Below are positions 49,308-58,896 of a DNA stretch of 64,000 nt, piece by piece. Numbering within the stretch: position 1 is the stretch's first letter; each line of letters begins with the position of its first letter. The DNA comes from Deinococcus seoulensis. Lineage in GTDB: Bacteria; Deinococcota; Deinococci; Deinococcales; Deinococcaceae. The notes below the pieces were generated by a model, which searched no databases, was not told where the DNA came from, and saw only the letters and a list, made by a program, of their open reading frames with translations. The stretch covers positions 1-64,000 of the forward strand of contig NZ_BMQM01000022.1 of assembly GCF_014648115.1 (NCBI RefSeq), given 5' to 3'. The translations under genes were made by a program, and so were the position numbers.

Positions 49308-50387
49308 ATGAACCGCCGCTCCCTGCTGCTGGCCGCGCTGCTCCTGGTGGGCGGCGCGGCGGCCTACACCGTCAAACCCGGCGACACGCTGTACTCGATT
49401 TCCCGCGCCAACGGCACCACGCCCGAGGCACTCATGAAACTGAACAACCTGAGCGGCACGACCCTGGAAGTCGGGCAGGAACTCCGCCTGCCCGGTCAGG
49501 CCGCCGCGCCCGCCCGGCCCGGCCTGCCCGCCCCGCTGCCAGCCGAGCAACTGACGCCCACGCCACCCACCGCGCGTATCGCGGGCGTGAACGTCACGGT
49601 GCCCGCCAGCCTGCGCATGGGCGAGGCCTTTACCGTGCAGCTCAGCGGCGCGCGGGCCGCGCAGGCCACCGTGCGTTTCCCCAGCGAGATCGGCGAGGAC
49701 GTCCGGCAACCCAACGAGGTCCTGAAACCCATCGGGGCGGCCGGGGCGTACTCCGTGCCGGGCCGCGTGGTCCTGGGCAAGACCACCCCGGTCGTGTTCG
49801 AGGTCAGCGTGGGCGGCGAACTCGTGCGCGGCCGCATTCCGGTCGTGGGTCTCGACCAGCCCATCCAGCACCTGAACCTGCCCCCGCAGGTCAGCGGCGT
49901 GCTGGTCGATCCGGGCCGCAAGGCCGAGGACGCCCTGGTCGAGAAGGCCTACGCCCGGCGCACCCCGCAGGCCTGGACGCGGCCCTTCGCGCCGGCCCTG
50001 AAGGGCGCCTCGCCGACCAGCAGTTCCTTCGGGCAGCCGCGCACGTACACGGCGGGCGGCCCGGTCGCGTACCACTTCGGCACCGACTACCCCGCCAGGA
50101 CCGGAACGCCCGTGCTGGCCGTGAACGACGGCACGGTCGTGATCGCCGGACGCTACCCGGTGCGCGGCGGGCTGGTCGTCATCGACCACGGGGCGGGCGT
50201 GACCAGCCTGTACTTCCACCAGAGCCGCGTGACCGCGAAGGTCGGGCAGAAGGTCACGCGCGGCCAGAAGATCGGCGAGGTCGGCAGCACCGGCCTGAGC
50301 GCCGGGCCGCACCTGCACCTCGAGATCCGCGTGCGCGGCGAGGGCACCAACCCGGCCGGGTGGATGAACCGCCTGTGGCCCCGCTGA
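49308..50387 (+). CDS. LysM and M23 peptidase (murein endopeptidase-like)
   Basis: 359 residues, exported (signal 1-19). LysM domain [20 protein letters not shown] to EVGQELRLPG (about 19-63). A middle beta-rich region (about 90-190) has no assigned family. The C-terminal M23 domain has YHFGTDYPARTGTPV (His, Asp ligands), GAGVTSLYFHQSRV, and GPHLHLEIRVRG (HxH), so the zinc site is intact. It probably cleaves peptide cross-links. TATCCT lies 7 nt before the ATG, leaderless. Confidence 0.93.
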   Translation: MNRRSLLLAALLLVGGAAAYTVKPGDTLYSISRANGTTPEALMKLNNLSGTTLEVGQELRLPGQAAAPARPGLPAPLPAEQLTPTPPTARIAGVNVTVPASLRMGEAFTVQLSGARAAQATVRFPSEIGEDVRQPNEVLKPIGAAGAYSVPGRVVLGKTTPVVFEVSVGGELVRGRIPVVGLDQPIQHLNLPPQVSGVLVDPGRKAEDALVEKAYARRTPQAWTRPFAPALKGASPTSSSFGQPRTYTAGGPVAYHFGTDYPARTGTPVLAVNDGTVVIAGRYPVRGGLVVIDHGAGVTSLYFHQSRVTAKVGQKVTRGQKIGEVGSTGLSAGPHLHLEIRVRGEGTNPAGWMNRLWPR

Positions 50388-50427
50388 GCCTGCCTGCGGC
50401 CGGGCCGGGCGGCGCTATGCTCCGCGC

Positions 50428-51249
50428 ATGACCTCCGCGCCCGGCCACCCCACAGGCGACCCGTCCCGCACAGACCGGCTGCTGATCGTCACGCCGCACC
50501 CCTCCGGGCAACTCCCGGCCGACGTGCTGCGCGACATGCTGGGCGACGACGCCTTCGACACGCCCCGCCGCGAGGCGTTCCTGCGCCGCATCTTCCTGGA
50601 CGGCGACCCGTACACGGACCTGCTGTTCAGCGTGCCCGGCGCACGCCACGCCCAGGCCCCCTGGAGCCGCTTCGCCGCCGACCTGAACCGCGAACGCGAC
50701 GACCGCGACGACAACGGCGTCCTGAAACTCATGGGCTTCGACCGCGCGCCCCTGTACCCGGCCGGGTGGACGCCCGGTGACGACACGCGCGAAACGCGGC
50801 TGCGGCGCATCTGGGACCCCTTCGACGCCCAGCTGACCGCCGAACTGCGCGGCGCGGCCCTGATGATCGTGGGGCACTCCATGGCCCCCACCGGCCCCGC
50901 CCTGGGCAATGACACCGGCGTGCCCCGCCCCGCCATCTGCCTGATGCCCGGCACGCCCGCGCAGCCCACCTTCCCGCACGCCCTGTGGAGTGAACTGCAA
51001 CGCGCCTGCCAGGACGCCTTCGCGCCCATCATCGCCGCCAGCCCCGACCCGCGCGTCACGATCGGGGAACCCTGGGCGACCGACACCCTCAGCCGCGCGC
51101 ACAGCGAACGCAGCGGCGTGCCCGCCTTCGGCATCGAATTCAACGCCGGACTGTACCTGCAGGGCGGTCAACCCATCGACCCGGCCATCCGCGCCCTGAA
51201 CGCCGCGTTCGGCGTGTTCGCGCACGCCGCACTGGACCTGCTGCCCTGA
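50428..51249 (+). CDS. N-formylglutamate amidohydrolase-like protein
   Basis: 273 residues. The family pattern is VTPHPSGQLPADVLRDML near the N-terminus, DLNRERDDRDD, and the metal-binding VGHSMAPTG in the middle. N-formylglutamate amidohydrolases act at the end of histidine degradation (the HutG route) or on similar amides. No hut genes are next to it, so the substrate is open. TATGCT lies 6 nt before the ATG, leaderless. Confidence 0.85.
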   Translation: MTSAPGHPTGDPSRTDRLLIVTPHPSGQLPADVLRDMLGDDAFDTPRREAFLRRIFLDGDPYTDLLFSVPGARHAQAPWSRFAADLNRERDDRDDNGVLKLMGFDRAPLYPAGWTPGDDTRETRLRRIWDPFDAQLTAELRGAALMIVGHSMAPTGPALGNDTGVPRPAICLMPGTPAQPTFPHALWSELQRACQDAFAPIIAASPDPRVTIGEPWATDTLSRAHSERSGVPAFGIEFNAGLYLQGGQPIDPAIRALNAAFGVFAHAALDLLP

Positions 51250-51289
51250 CCCTACTGCGCTGACCCTGCTGGCGCCGCTGAAGTCGCCC

Positions 51290-51340
51290 GGGAGTGGGGG
51301 AGTAGGCAGTGGGAAGGAGGATGTGCGAACCCCCACTCCC
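51290..51340. terminator. Hairpin between convergent genes
   Basis: GGGAGTGGGGG (51290-51300) pairs with CCCCCACTCCC (51330-51340), with a large 29-nt loop. Weak as a terminator, but the only candidate between the two 3' ends. Confidence 0.5.
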
Positions 51341-51360
51341 CACTGACGGCCGTGCGGTGT

Positions 51361-52365
51361 TCAGGCCTCCCTGGTCGCCAGTTCCCGGATGACGCCCAGC
51401 AGTTCCTGCGCCGCCGCCGGGTCCGGCACGCCGCTCAGTGCGTCTTCCAGCAGGCTCAGGCCCTCGCGGGCCAGGGCGTCGGCGGTGGCCTGCGCGTGGG
51501 CCACGCTGCCGCTCTCCAGCAGCCACCCGTGAATCTGCGCGATCACGGCCGGGTCCTTGGCGGGCCGGTCGCGGCGCATCTGCTCCAGGAACACCTCGCG
51601 CTGATCCTGCGGCGCGCGCGCCAGCCAGTGCAGCACGATCAGGGTGCGTTTGCCTTCCAGCAGGTCGCCGCCGATCTCCTTGCCGTACTTCACGGGGTCG
51701 CCGTTCAGGTTCAGCACGTCGTCCCGGATCTGGAAGGCCGCGCCCAGCGCCAGTCCCGCCGCGTGGAACCCGGCGTGCGGCTGCGCTCCCGCCGCCAGCG
51801 CCCCCAGTTGCAGCGGCACGACCACCGTGTAGTACGCGGTCTTCAGGCGCACCATCTCCAGGTAGTCCTCCTCGCGCAGGTCCCAGCGGCGGCCTTCCAC
51901 CCAGCACAGGTCCAGGTGCTGCCCCTCCGCCGTGCGGTGAATCATGTCCAGGAACGCCTGCATGCCGCCCGGCACGCCCGCGCGGTGAACGGCGGCCCAC
52001 ATGTACGCGTGCAGGGCGTCCCCGGCATTGATGGCCAGCGGCACGCCGTGCAGGCGGTGCAGCGCGGGGCGGCCCCGGCGTTCCTCGCTGTCGTCCTCGA
52101 TGTCGTCGTGGATCAGCACCCAGTTCTGGAACATCTCCAGGCCCGTGGCCAGCCACAGCGCCGCGTCCCACGGCGTGCCCGGCGCGGGGTCGGCCTCCGG
52201 CTGCGCGCCGTGCACGCGGGCGCTGGCCAGCAGCAGTTCGCTGCGGATGCCCTTGCCGCCGCGCGCCGGGTAGTCGCGCAGCATTCCGTAATACCCGGTC
52301 AGTTCCGGACGGCCGGACCGTTCGGGCAGCAGCGAAAACACACGGGACAGCAGATCGGCACGCAT
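51361..52365 (-). CDS. Polyprenyl diphosphate synthase (GGPP synthase-like)
   Basis: 334 residues, trans-isoprenyl diphosphate synthase. The first Asp-rich motif is [20 protein letters not shown] (about residue 83) and the second is [15 protein letters not shown] (about 215). [13 protein letters not shown] near the N-terminus supplies the Lys-Arg IPP contacts. It could make geranylgeranyl diphosphate for carotenoids (CrtE) or a longer quinone tail; the small-residue pattern upstream of the first motif does not decide. TAGACT lies 8 nt before the ATG on the minus strand. Confidence 0.9.
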   Translation of the reverse strand: MRADLLSRVFSLLPERSGRPELTGYYGMLRDYPARGGKGIRSELLLASARVHGAQPEADPAPGTPWDAALWLATGLEMFQNWVLIHDDIEDDSEERRGRPALHRLHGVPLAINAGDALHAYMWAAVHRAGVPGGMQAFLDMIHRTAEGQHLDLCWVEGRRWDLREEDYLEMVRLKTAYYTVVVPLQLGALAAGAQPHAGFHAAGLALGAAFQIRDDVLNLNGDPVKYGKEIGGDLLEGKRTLIVLHWLARAPQDQREVFLEQMRRDRPAKDPAVIAQIHGWLLESGSVAHAQATADALAREGLSLLEDALSGVPDPAAAQELLGVIRELATREA

Positions 52366-52517
52366 CGCCGCGCAGTCTAGAGCAGCCGCGCCACTGCGGG
52401 TGGTCGTCAGGGGCCGCGGCGCACGCGGGCAGGGTGTTCAGGGTCCATGAAGCCCCCCCGGCGCAGAGCGTACCCGACAGGACAGTTCCGCCCGTAACGG
52501 TGGGCGAGCATACAGGA

Positions 52518-53555
52518 ATGAAGCTCAAGCGCACCCCCTCTGACCAGACCGGGCGACCCGCCCGCCGCAGCCTGCGCCCCCTGACGACCGCCCTGCTGAT
52601 CGGCGGACTGGCCCTGGGAGCCGCCGCGCTGGCCCAGACGACCACCCCCGCACCCGCCCAGCCCGTGAGCGCGCAGCTCAACCGGCCCGCGGACCTGCGC
52701 CCCGCCCTGAGCGGCGAGCGGCGCTACCTGACCATCCCGGACTTCGGGCGGGTCGCGTACTACGCCGACGACCGCGGCCAGGGCCGCCCCCTGGTCCTGA
52801 CCAGCAGCGTGAACGCCGCCGCCAGCGCATACGAGATGAAACCCATCTGGGACGCCTACGTGGGCACCCGCCCGGTGTACGCGCTGGAATGGCCCGGATT
52901 CGGCAGCAGCGACCGCCCCGACGTCACGTACACCAAAGAACTCATGACGGCCGCCCTGAACGCCTTGGTCAGGGAACTGAACACCGACGTGGACGTGGTC
53001 GGCCTGAGCCTCGGCAGCGAGTTCGTGGCCCGCGCCGCGCTGCTCGACCGCCGCGTTCACAGCCTCGCCCTGATCAGCCCCAGCGGCCTGGGCAACCCGC
53101 GCGGCGGCACCCAGGAAGCCACCGCCGACGACGGCGGCCAGCAACTCTACGACCGCCTGAACACCTTCAGCACCCCGCTGTACGCGGTCATCCGCACGCG
53201 CCCCAGCATCCAGTACTTCCTGAGCCGCTCGTTCCGGGGCCCCGTGGACGGCGGCCTGATCGACTACTCGCTGGACACCACCCGTCAGCCCGGCGCGAAG
53301 TACGCCCCGATCTACTTCATCAGCGGCCGCCTGTTCACGCCCGACGCGTACGCCGACCTGTACGCCCGCCTGAACACACCCACGCTGGTCCTGTACGACC
53401 AGGACGGCTTCGTGTCCTTCGACCGCCTGCAGGAATTCACGCAGAAGAGCGGCGTGCAGGCCGTGCGTATCGAGGGTACCGACGGCCTGCCGCACTTCGA
53501 GAAGCTGCCGGAGGTCAGGGCCGCGCTGGACGCCTTCTGGGCCGCGCACCCCTGA
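52518..53555 (+). CDS. Secreted alpha/beta hydrolase
   Basis: 345 residues from the ATG at 52518. An N-terminal signal anchor (about residues 20-50, [15 protein letters not shown]) indicates export. The fold is recognised from [21 protein letters not shown], the nucleophile elbow GLSLGSEF, the Asp strand [11 protein letters not shown], and GLPHFEKLP (His). Possible esterase or lipase; substrate unknown. A GGA purine patch precedes the ATG. An upstream extension to 52434 is unsupported. A decayed repeat lies 11 nt past the stop. Confidence 0.85.
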   Translation: MKLKRTPSDQTGRPARRSLRPLTTALLIGGLALGAAALAQTTTPAPAQPVSAQLNRPADLRPALSGERRYLTIPDFGRVAYYADDRGQGRPLVLTSSVNAAASAYEMKPIWDAYVGTRPVYALEWPGFGSSDRPDVTYTKELMTAALNALVRELNTDVDVVGLSLGSEFVARAALLDRRVHSLALISPSGLGNPRGGTQEATADDGGQQLYDRLNTFSTPLYAVIRTRPSIQYFLSRSFRGPVDGGLIDYSLDTTRQPGAKYAPIYFISGRLFTPDAYADLYARLNTPTLVLYDQDGFVSFDRLQEFTQKSGVQAVRIEGTDGLPHFEKLPEVRAALDAFWAAHP

Positions 53556-53564
53556 CCGCCCGCC

Positions 53565-53642
53565 CCACGTCCGGAACCCGTTCTGCTCCTTCTCGCTTCG
53601 CTCGGATGGAACGGCTTTGTAAGCCATGCCATCGGAGTCCGT
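53565..53642 (-). repeat. Intergenic hairpin repeat, copy 8 (5' half only)
   Basis: In reverse orientation it keeps the conserved cacgtccggaacccg block and stem 1 (mutated arms: GATGGAACGGCTT...AAGCCATGCCATC), ending in gagtccgt. The stem-2 half is missing. Confidence 0.8.
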
Positions 53643-53782
53643 CTGATCCTGCCCGGAGGATGACCGCAGCGGCCGGTGTGGGCCATCCCCCCCAGCCGGG
53701 GGAGGGGGGCAGACCCCCGATCATGAAGGGTCTTTGCCCCGACTTCTGAAGTGAGTTCAACTATCGTGGAGCCAGGAACCGC

Positions 53783-55360
53783 ATGACCCACCCGACCTCC
53801 CCACCTGCCTGCGCCCCCGCTGGCCACGACGCCATGCAGGCCGCGTGGCAGGCCCGCGACGAGCAACCGGAACGCGCCCGGCAACTCGCAGACGCCGAAC
53901 TGGGCGGCCCGCTCGACGCGCAGGCCGGGATCATCGCCGGGTACCTGCTGTGGCGCGGCGGTGACCTGCCACAGGCAGCCGAACGCATCAGCCGCAGCCT
54001 GCTGCGCCTGCGTCAGCCGCCACCCAGCGTGTGGCTCGGGCGCGGCCTGAACATCCTCGCCGCCCTGCAGAGCCAGCTGAACCGCCCCGACCTGGCCGTG
54101 ACCCTCTACGAGGAACAGCTGGCCCTGGCCCGCAGCATTCACGACCCGGAACTGCTCGCCACGGCCCTGCACGACCTGGGCGTCGAACTGCGCTTCAGCG
54201 ACCCGGACCGCGCCCGGCAGCACATCACCGAGGCCATCAGCACCTTCGACAGCCTCGGGTACGACTTCGGCGTGGCCGTCGCACACCTGAACCTCGCCGA
54301 ATCCGAACAGCACCGCGGCAACCCGCACGCCGCGCTGTTCCACGCCCAGGCGGCCCTGGCGTACCCCGGCGTGCACCGCCACCCCCTGATGGCCGCCGAA
54401 CTGCACGCCACGCTGCTCGCCACGTACCACGCACTGGGCGACCCGCGCGCCCACCACAGCGCCGACAGTCTGCGCACCCTGACCGAACAGCACGCCCACC
54501 CGGAAGTGCACCTGAGTGCCGCCCTGGCCCTGGCCACCCACGCCCCCCCGCCGCAGGCCGCCGACCTGCTGGAAGCCGCGCTGCAACGCGCGCAGGAACT
54601 GGGCAGCCACACCCTCCTCCCCGCCGTGCACGAGCAGCTCAGCGCCGCGCACGCAGCGCTCGGCAACCACGAACGCGCCCTGCACCACCTGCACGAGACG
54701 CTGCGCCTGACCCGCGAACGCCACGCCGCCGAACGCCACCAGTCCTTCCAGAGCTTCGAAGTCCTGCAACGCATCCAGGCCCTCCAGGAACTCGCCGAGC
54801 AGGAACGCACCCGCAACACCGAACTCAGCGCCCACCTCCAGGAACTCCGCGCCCTGAACAGCCGCATCCGCGAACTGGGCCGCACCGACCACCTGACCCA
54901 GCTGTTCAACCGCGAACACCTGTTCCGCGAGGGCGAACGCCTCGCCGCCGCCGCCACCGCCCACGCCCCGCTGGCCGGCGCGATCATCGACATCGACCAC
55001 TTCAAACGCATCAACGACACCTGGGGCCACCAGCTCGGAGACACCGTACTCAGGCAGATCGCGGCCCTGATCCGCAGCGCCGCGCAACCCGGCGACATTC
55101 CCGCCCGGTACGGCGGCGAGGAATTCATCCTGCTGCGCCCCGGCGCGACCGCCGCCGAACTGGCCGTCACCTGCCGCGACCTCAGCCGCCGCATTCAGCA
55201 GCACCCCTGGCACACCCTGACCCCCGACCTGCACGTGACCGTCAGCGTCGGCGTGGCCGACACGCCCACCCCCGACCTGGAAGCCATGCTCGGCACTGCC
55301 GACCGCCGCCTGTACAGCGTGAAACGCACCACCCGCAACGCCGTGCAACACCAGGACTGA
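53783..55360 (+). CDS. TPR-like sensor and GGDEF diguanylate cyclase
   Basis: 525 residues. Residues about 20-330 are degenerate tetratricopeptide repeats (helix pairs such as LARSIHDPELLATALHDLGVEL and AVAHLNLAESEQHRGNPHAALFH). A coiled-coil stretch (LQELAEQERTRNTELSAHLQEL) leads to a GGDEF domain at about 360-525 with LTQLFNREHLFREG, IIDIDHFKRINDTWGHQLGD and the signature ARYGGEEF. No RxxD inhibitory site is visible. It should make cyclic di-GMP in response to a partner bound to the TPR region. A GGAGCCAGGA patch precedes the ATG. Confidence 0.9.
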   Translation: MTHPTSPPACAPAGHDAMQAAWQARDEQPERARQLADAELGGPLDAQAGIIAGYLLWRGGDLPQAAERISRSLLRLRQPPPSVWLGRGLNILAALQSQLNRPDLAVTLYEEQLALARSIHDPELLATALHDLGVELRFSDPDRARQHITEAISTFDSLGYDFGVAVAHLNLAESEQHRGNPHAALFHAQAALAYPGVHRHPLMAAELHATLLATYHALGDPRAHHSADSLRTLTEQHAHPEVHLSAALALATHAPPPQAADLLEAALQRAQELGSHTLLPAVHEQLSAAHAALGNHERALHHLHETLRLTRERHAAERHQSFQSFEVLQRIQALQELAEQERTRNTELSAHLQELRALNSRIRELGRTDHLTQLFNREHLFREGERLAAAATAHAPLAGAIIDIDHFKRINDTWGHQLGDTVLRQIAALIRSAAQPGDIPARYGGEEFILLRPGATAAELAVTCRDLSRRIQQHPWHTLTPDLHVTVSVGVADTPTPDLEAMLGTADRRLYSVKRTTRNAVQHQD

Positions 55361-55460
55361 TACGGACTGCCGTCTGTCTCGTCACCCCCCGGAACGGTGC
55401 CGGGCTGCCCCCGCTGGTCCGTACCTCAAGAACCCGCTCACGTTCGGCGGATGCGGACCT
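55361..55460 (-). repeat. Intergenic hairpin repeat, copy 9 (strongly decayed)
   Basis: It begins at the base after the GGDEF gene's TGA with tacggactgccgtctgtctcg, keeps a cccggaacggtgccggg stem and an agaacccgctc block, and ends near cggatgcggacct. Many mismatches. Confidence 0.65.
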
Positions 55461-55484
55461 CACGCAGCCCTGACACGCTGAGGT

Positions 55485-55652
55485 ATGACCCTGCTCACCC
55501 TCATCGGCATCTTCGTTCTGTTGCAGGTCGCGGCGGGCATCGGCCTGGGCCTGTGGTTCTCGTACCTCGCCCTGCGCGGCCCGCGCGAGGAGCGTCAGCA
55601 ACGCAAGCAACAGCAACGCAAGCAACAACGCCGCGCCCCACAGAGCAACTGA
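55485..55652 (+). CDS. Small single-pass membrane protein
   Basis: 55 residues. One membrane helix (LLTLIGIFVLLQVAAGIGLG, residues 3-22) is followed by LWFSYLALRGPREERQQ and a highly basic Gln/Lys/Arg tail (RKQQQRKQQRRAPQ), so it would sit with the tail in the cytoplasm. CACGCT lies 5 nt before the ATG. No family. The last codons and stop are part of a 14-bp direct duplication (see findings). Confidence 0.6.
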   Translation: MTLLTLIGIFVLLQVAAGIGLGLWFSYLALRGPREERQQRKQQQRKQQRRAPQSN

Positions 55653-55666
55653 CCCAGAGCAACTGA

Positions 55667-55752
55667 TCGGACTCCGGTTGAATGGGCTGCGAAGGTGGAG
55701 TTGTCAGGAGTGGTGAAGTTCCGGATTGTCGGCGAACCAAACGCAGTCCCTG
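55667..55752 (+). repeat. Intergenic hairpin repeat, copy 10 (internal deletion)
   Basis: It begins tcggactccggttgaatgggctgc and then jumps to the ggagttgtcagg...ccggattgtcggcgaacc half, so the middle and the right arm of stem 1 are missing. The tail is damaged (acgcagtccctg). Confidence 0.8.
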
Positions 55753-55810
55753 TCACACGTGAAGATCCGCTCTGCGCGGCCCCGGCAGAACTCTGCCATC
55801 ATGTCAGACC

Positions 55811-56191
55811 ATGCCCGACCGCCTCCGAGTCCTGCTGATCGACGACAACACAGCGGACCTTCTCCTGGCCGAGGAAGCCTTCGAGGACCACGCCGCCCAC
55901 ACGGAACTGATCACCTTCACCACCGGACAGGACGCCCTGAACTGGCTTCAGGACCCCTGCGAACCCCTGCCCGACGTGATCATGCTCGACTGGTACATGC
56001 CCGGCATGACCGGCCAGGAAGTCCTGAACGCCCTGCACGCCGACCCCACCCTGGCCTGCCTGCCCGTCACGGTGATGTCCGGCGTGCCCATCGACCGGCC
56101 CGGCGTGCACCACCTGACCAAGAGCGTGACCCTCGACGACCACCTGCGGCAGATCACCGACCTGGTGAACGGCTGGTGCACCCACCGCTGA
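55811..56191 (+). CDS. CheY-like response regulator, single receiver domain
   Basis: 126 residues. LLIDDNTADLLLAEEAF supplies the acidic pair, VIMLDWYMPGMTGQEVL the phospho-acceptor Asp (about residue 58), TVMSG the Thr/Ser switch region, and LTKSV the conserved Lys. No output domain, so it signals by protein contact, like Rcp1-type regulators paired with phytochrome kinases; no kinase is in the window. It follows the GGDEF gene by 450 bp with its own upstream region. Confidence 0.92.
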   Translation: MPDRLRVLLIDDNTADLLLAEEAFEDHAAHTELITFTTGQDALNWLQDPCEPLPDVIMLDWYMPGMTGQEVLNALHADPTLACLPVTVMSGVPIDRPGVHHLTKSVTLDDHLRQITDLVNGWCTHR

Positions 56192-56286
56192 ACCGCTCAC
56201 GCCGGCACACACAGGCAGGCACACGCACGCACCTTCATGAAGCGGCCGCCACCCGGCACGTGACGTCACGGTAAGACCCGGCGCCC

Positions 56287-56370
56287 TACCATGCCCGTAC
56301 CCAACAACACGGAAGCCGCCCGGGTGAAGGCGGCACAGGGTCGCCCCACCGCCGCGTGGGGCTTTATCAA
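56287..56370 (+). ncRNA. Two-hairpin RNA-like element, copy A
   Basis: TACCAT (56287-56292) is followed by CCCAACAA (56300-56307). Then comes a hairpin CCGCC-cgggtgaa-GGCGG (56316-56333), and then a second hairpin GCCCCAC-cgccgc-GTGGGGC (56343-56362) with TTTA after it. The same arrangement with near-identical loops recurs at 63511-63590. The second hairpin looks like an intrinsic terminator, so a very short transcript or a leader attenuator is suggested. No gene follows in the same direction. Confidence 0.6.
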
Positions 56371-56425
56371 TGCCCCAAATCAATGACGCCGGTGGCAGGA
56401 AGTACTGACCGGCCTACCGACCGGA

Positions 56426-56797
56426 CTACCGGTACAGGCCCGCCACCACGAACCGCTCATCGACCACCGTCGGCACCGTATGCAGCGGCGACATGAAATA
56501 CCACGTGTCCTGCACCTCCACACCCAGCGGCCGGGGTTCCGGCCCGGACGACACGGTTTCCAGCGCACCCACCAGCCAGTCCACATCCACCGCCACCAGC
56601 CCCCGCAGCACCCACTCCTGCGCACGCACGCTCAGCATCAACTCCAGATCACGCCCTGACAGGGACGCCACGTCCAGAAGCACCCACCCACCCTCCGGGC
56701 ACAGCACCGCCGTCCTCCCACGCGACGACGCGGCCCCGTACCGGGGCACCTCGATCACACCGGAAGACGGAATGGACTCGGCAGAAAGGAAGTACAT
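56426..56797 (-). CDS. Hypothetical protein
   Basis: 123 residues, [20 protein letters not shown] at the start, then a helix-rich [32 protein letters not shown] and an end at VVAGLYR. No family recognised. The ATG at 56797 has TACTCT 7 nt upstream on the minus strand, the leaderless pattern. The promoter region overlaps the point where the Bet homology on the opposite strand breaks off. The gene is a candidate cargo gene between the RNA-like element and the phage block. Confidence 0.6.
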   Translation of the reverse strand: MYFLSAESIPSSGVIEVPRYGAASSRGRTAVLCPEGGWVLLDVASLSGRDLELMLSVRAQEWVLRGLVAVDVDWLVGALETVSSGPEPRPLGVEVQDTWYFMSPLHTVPTVVDERFVVAGLYR

Positions 56798-56812
56798 ACC
56801 GCCGAGAGTACC

Positions 56813-57817
56813 CCCTTCGCCCGGCAGATCTACGCCATCAAACGCTGGGACGCCAGGGAGAAACGCGAAGTGATGGGCGTGCAGGTCAGCATCGACGGCC
56901 TGCGCCTGATCGCGGAACGCAGCGGCAAGTACGCCGGGCAGATGGGACCCCTCTGGTGCGGGAAGGACGGGCAGTGGCGCGAGGTGTGGCTGGACGCTGC
57001 GCCCCCCGCGGCCGCGAAGGTCGGGGTGCTGCGCGGTGACTTCCGCGAGCCGCTGTGGGCGGTCGCACGCTGGGACTCGTACGTGCAGACGAACCGCGAC
57101 GGGCGGCCCGGCCCGATGTGGACGAAGATGCCGGACCTGATGCTCGCCAAGGTGGCCGAGGCTCTCGCGCTGCGTAAGGCGTTCCCGCAGGACATGAGCG
57201 GCCTGTACACGACCGAGGAGATGGCGCAGGCCGAGAACGGACGGGAAGAGCGGCCCACCCCGGACCGGCAGGTGGACGTGACCCGCGAGGTCCAGCAGGA
57301 AGCTGGTACCCCGGTCCGTACCCTGGCCGACCCGCACCAGAACCCGCAGCAGGAGGAAGTCCTGCAACGCTGGGCGGTCAGCATCGCGGAGATGGCCACC
57401 CGCGTCCGGAACGTCGCCCCGGCAGAGGACGTGCAGGCGATCCTCGACGCGTACCCCTGGCGCACCACCACCGAGGCGGCCCGCGCGTGCCACACCGACC
57501 TGAAGGCACTGGGCCTGAAGCACGCCCCGCAGCCCACTCCAGCCGACCAGCCAGACGCAGCCCCCGTTCCCGCCGAGGCCCTGCTGACCGACGGGCAACG
57601 CAAGGCCCTGTGCGCCCACGCGGGCCGCGCCGGGGTGACGGGCAGCGAGGACCGCGCCGCTCTCTGGGCGTACCTGCTGAACAGCCCCCTCCCCGTCCGC
57701 ACCCTGGACCTCACCGAGGCGCAGGCGGACATCCTGCTCGGCACGCTCAGCACCCTCAGCAACGACGAGGCTGCCCAGGCCCTCACGGAGGCGCGCGGCG
57801 CCGCGCAGTACTCCTGA
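56813..57817 (+). pseudogene. bet: Phage recombinase Bet (RecT-like ssDNA annealing), 5'-truncated
   Basis: The frame matches phage Bet proteins from [20 protein letters not shown] through [44 protein letters not shown] and [30 protein letters not shown] Gln/Glu-rich C-terminal part of about 180 residues follows. Homology begins abruptly at 56813. The roughly 40-50 N-terminal residues that normally precede PFARQIYA are missing in all three frames upstream, where the sequence is instead the start of the oppositely directed hypothetical gene. A GTG at 56867 or ATG at 56870 could give a 315-316-residue product lacking part of the core. Whether it still anneals DNA is doubtful. Confidence 0.8.
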
Positions 57818-58896
57818 TGACTGCCGTCCAGGTTCCCGGCGTCCACACGACCCTCCGGCGTGGAGAGGACACCATGCTGCCCAACTGGGCGCTGGACGCC
57901 GAAGAGCAGCTGACGCTCATGGCCGACGCGAAGGTCTTCAAGCGCCTGATCCGCTACCGGCACTACCGGGACAACACCTACACCACCGCCCAGCTCACGT
58001 ACGCCCTGGAGATTGACCCGCGCACGGTCCGCAGCAGCCTCGAGCGATTGCGGGACCGGGGCCTGGTCGTGACCCTGGACGGCCTGCACTGCGCCCCGGA
58101 CGCCGCCAGCCGACTCACCCCTGCGCAGGTCCGGGCCGGTGCCCTCGCCTGGACGGAACAGGGCAAGGCCGACGCAAGGGCCGCGCAAGACCCGCGCAAG
58201 GGCACTGCAAAGGGTCTGCAAAAAGACCCCGCCCAGAATCCGGAAAACAGCGACCTGCACAGCATTCCCGGTTCCCTGAAGAAAGGAAGAAAAGAAGAAA
58301 GGAAAGAAGAACAGAACAACCCCCCTACCCCCCAGGGGGCAGAGGCGCGGCAAGACACCGCGCCGGTGGTTGAAGTTGCACCCCCCACCGACCTTCCGGA
58401 AGTTCTGTGCTCGCCTGACGGCGAGGCCGCTGTCGCGGCAACTGCGGACCTGCCCTTCACGGGTGAAGTTCAGACCACCCACCCCGCAGGCCGTGAACCA
58501 GGCACCACGGGCACTGAACAGGTTCCGGCCGCCCGGCGCCGCGCGGCCGCCCCGCTGCCCGAGCTGCCCGCCGACCTCGCCGCCCTCCCCGGCCTGACCG
58601 ATGCCTGGGCCGCGTGGCTCCAGTACCGCCGCGAACGCCGCCTCGCCACCGCGCCCAGCACCGCCACCGGCATGTTCAACAAACTCCGCACCCTCGCCGC
58701 CGAAGGCCACCCGCCGGTCGACGTCATCCGGACCAGCATCGAGAACGGCTGGCAGGGACTCTTTCCGCTCCGGGCCGCGCACGTCGTGAAATTCACCCCC
58801 CGCCCCCAGACCACGCAGGCCGCCAACGAGCAGGCCGCGCAGCGAGCGAGCGACGTGTACGCCGCGCTGCAGGAGGACACCCGTGCCATTTTCTGA
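57817..58896 (+). CDS. Phage replication initiator-like protein
   Basis: 359 residues. The ATG overlaps the bet stop (ATGA). The N-terminal 90 residues contain a winged helix: FKRLIRYRHYRDNTYTTAQLTYALEIDPRTVRSSLERLRDRGLV. A long disordered middle follows, including a Lys/Glu/Arg run coded by an unusually A/G-rich stretch (58280-58320). The C-terminal part (AWAAWLQYRRERRLATAPSTATG to IENGWQGLFPL) resembles the DnaT/replisome-organiser-like ends of phage O-type proteins. It probably binds the phage origin; assignment by pattern only. Confidence 0.65.
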   Translation: MTAVQVPGVHTTLRRGEDTMLPNWALDAEEQLTLMADAKVFKRLIRYRHYRDNTYTTAQLTYALEIDPRTVRSSLERLRDRGLVVTLDGLHCAPDAASRLTPAQVRAGALAWTEQGKADARAAQDPRKGTAKGLQKDPAQNPENSDLHSIPGSLKKGRKEERKEEQNNPPTPQGAEARQDTAPVVEVAPPTDLPEVLCSPDGEAAVAATADLPFTGEVQTTHPAGREPGTTGTEQVPAARRRAAAPLPELPADLAALPGLTDAWAAWLQYRRERRLATAPSTATGMFNKLRTLAAEGHPPVDVIRTSIENGWQGLFPLRAAHVVKFTPRPQTTQAANEQAAQRASDVYAALQEDTRAIF

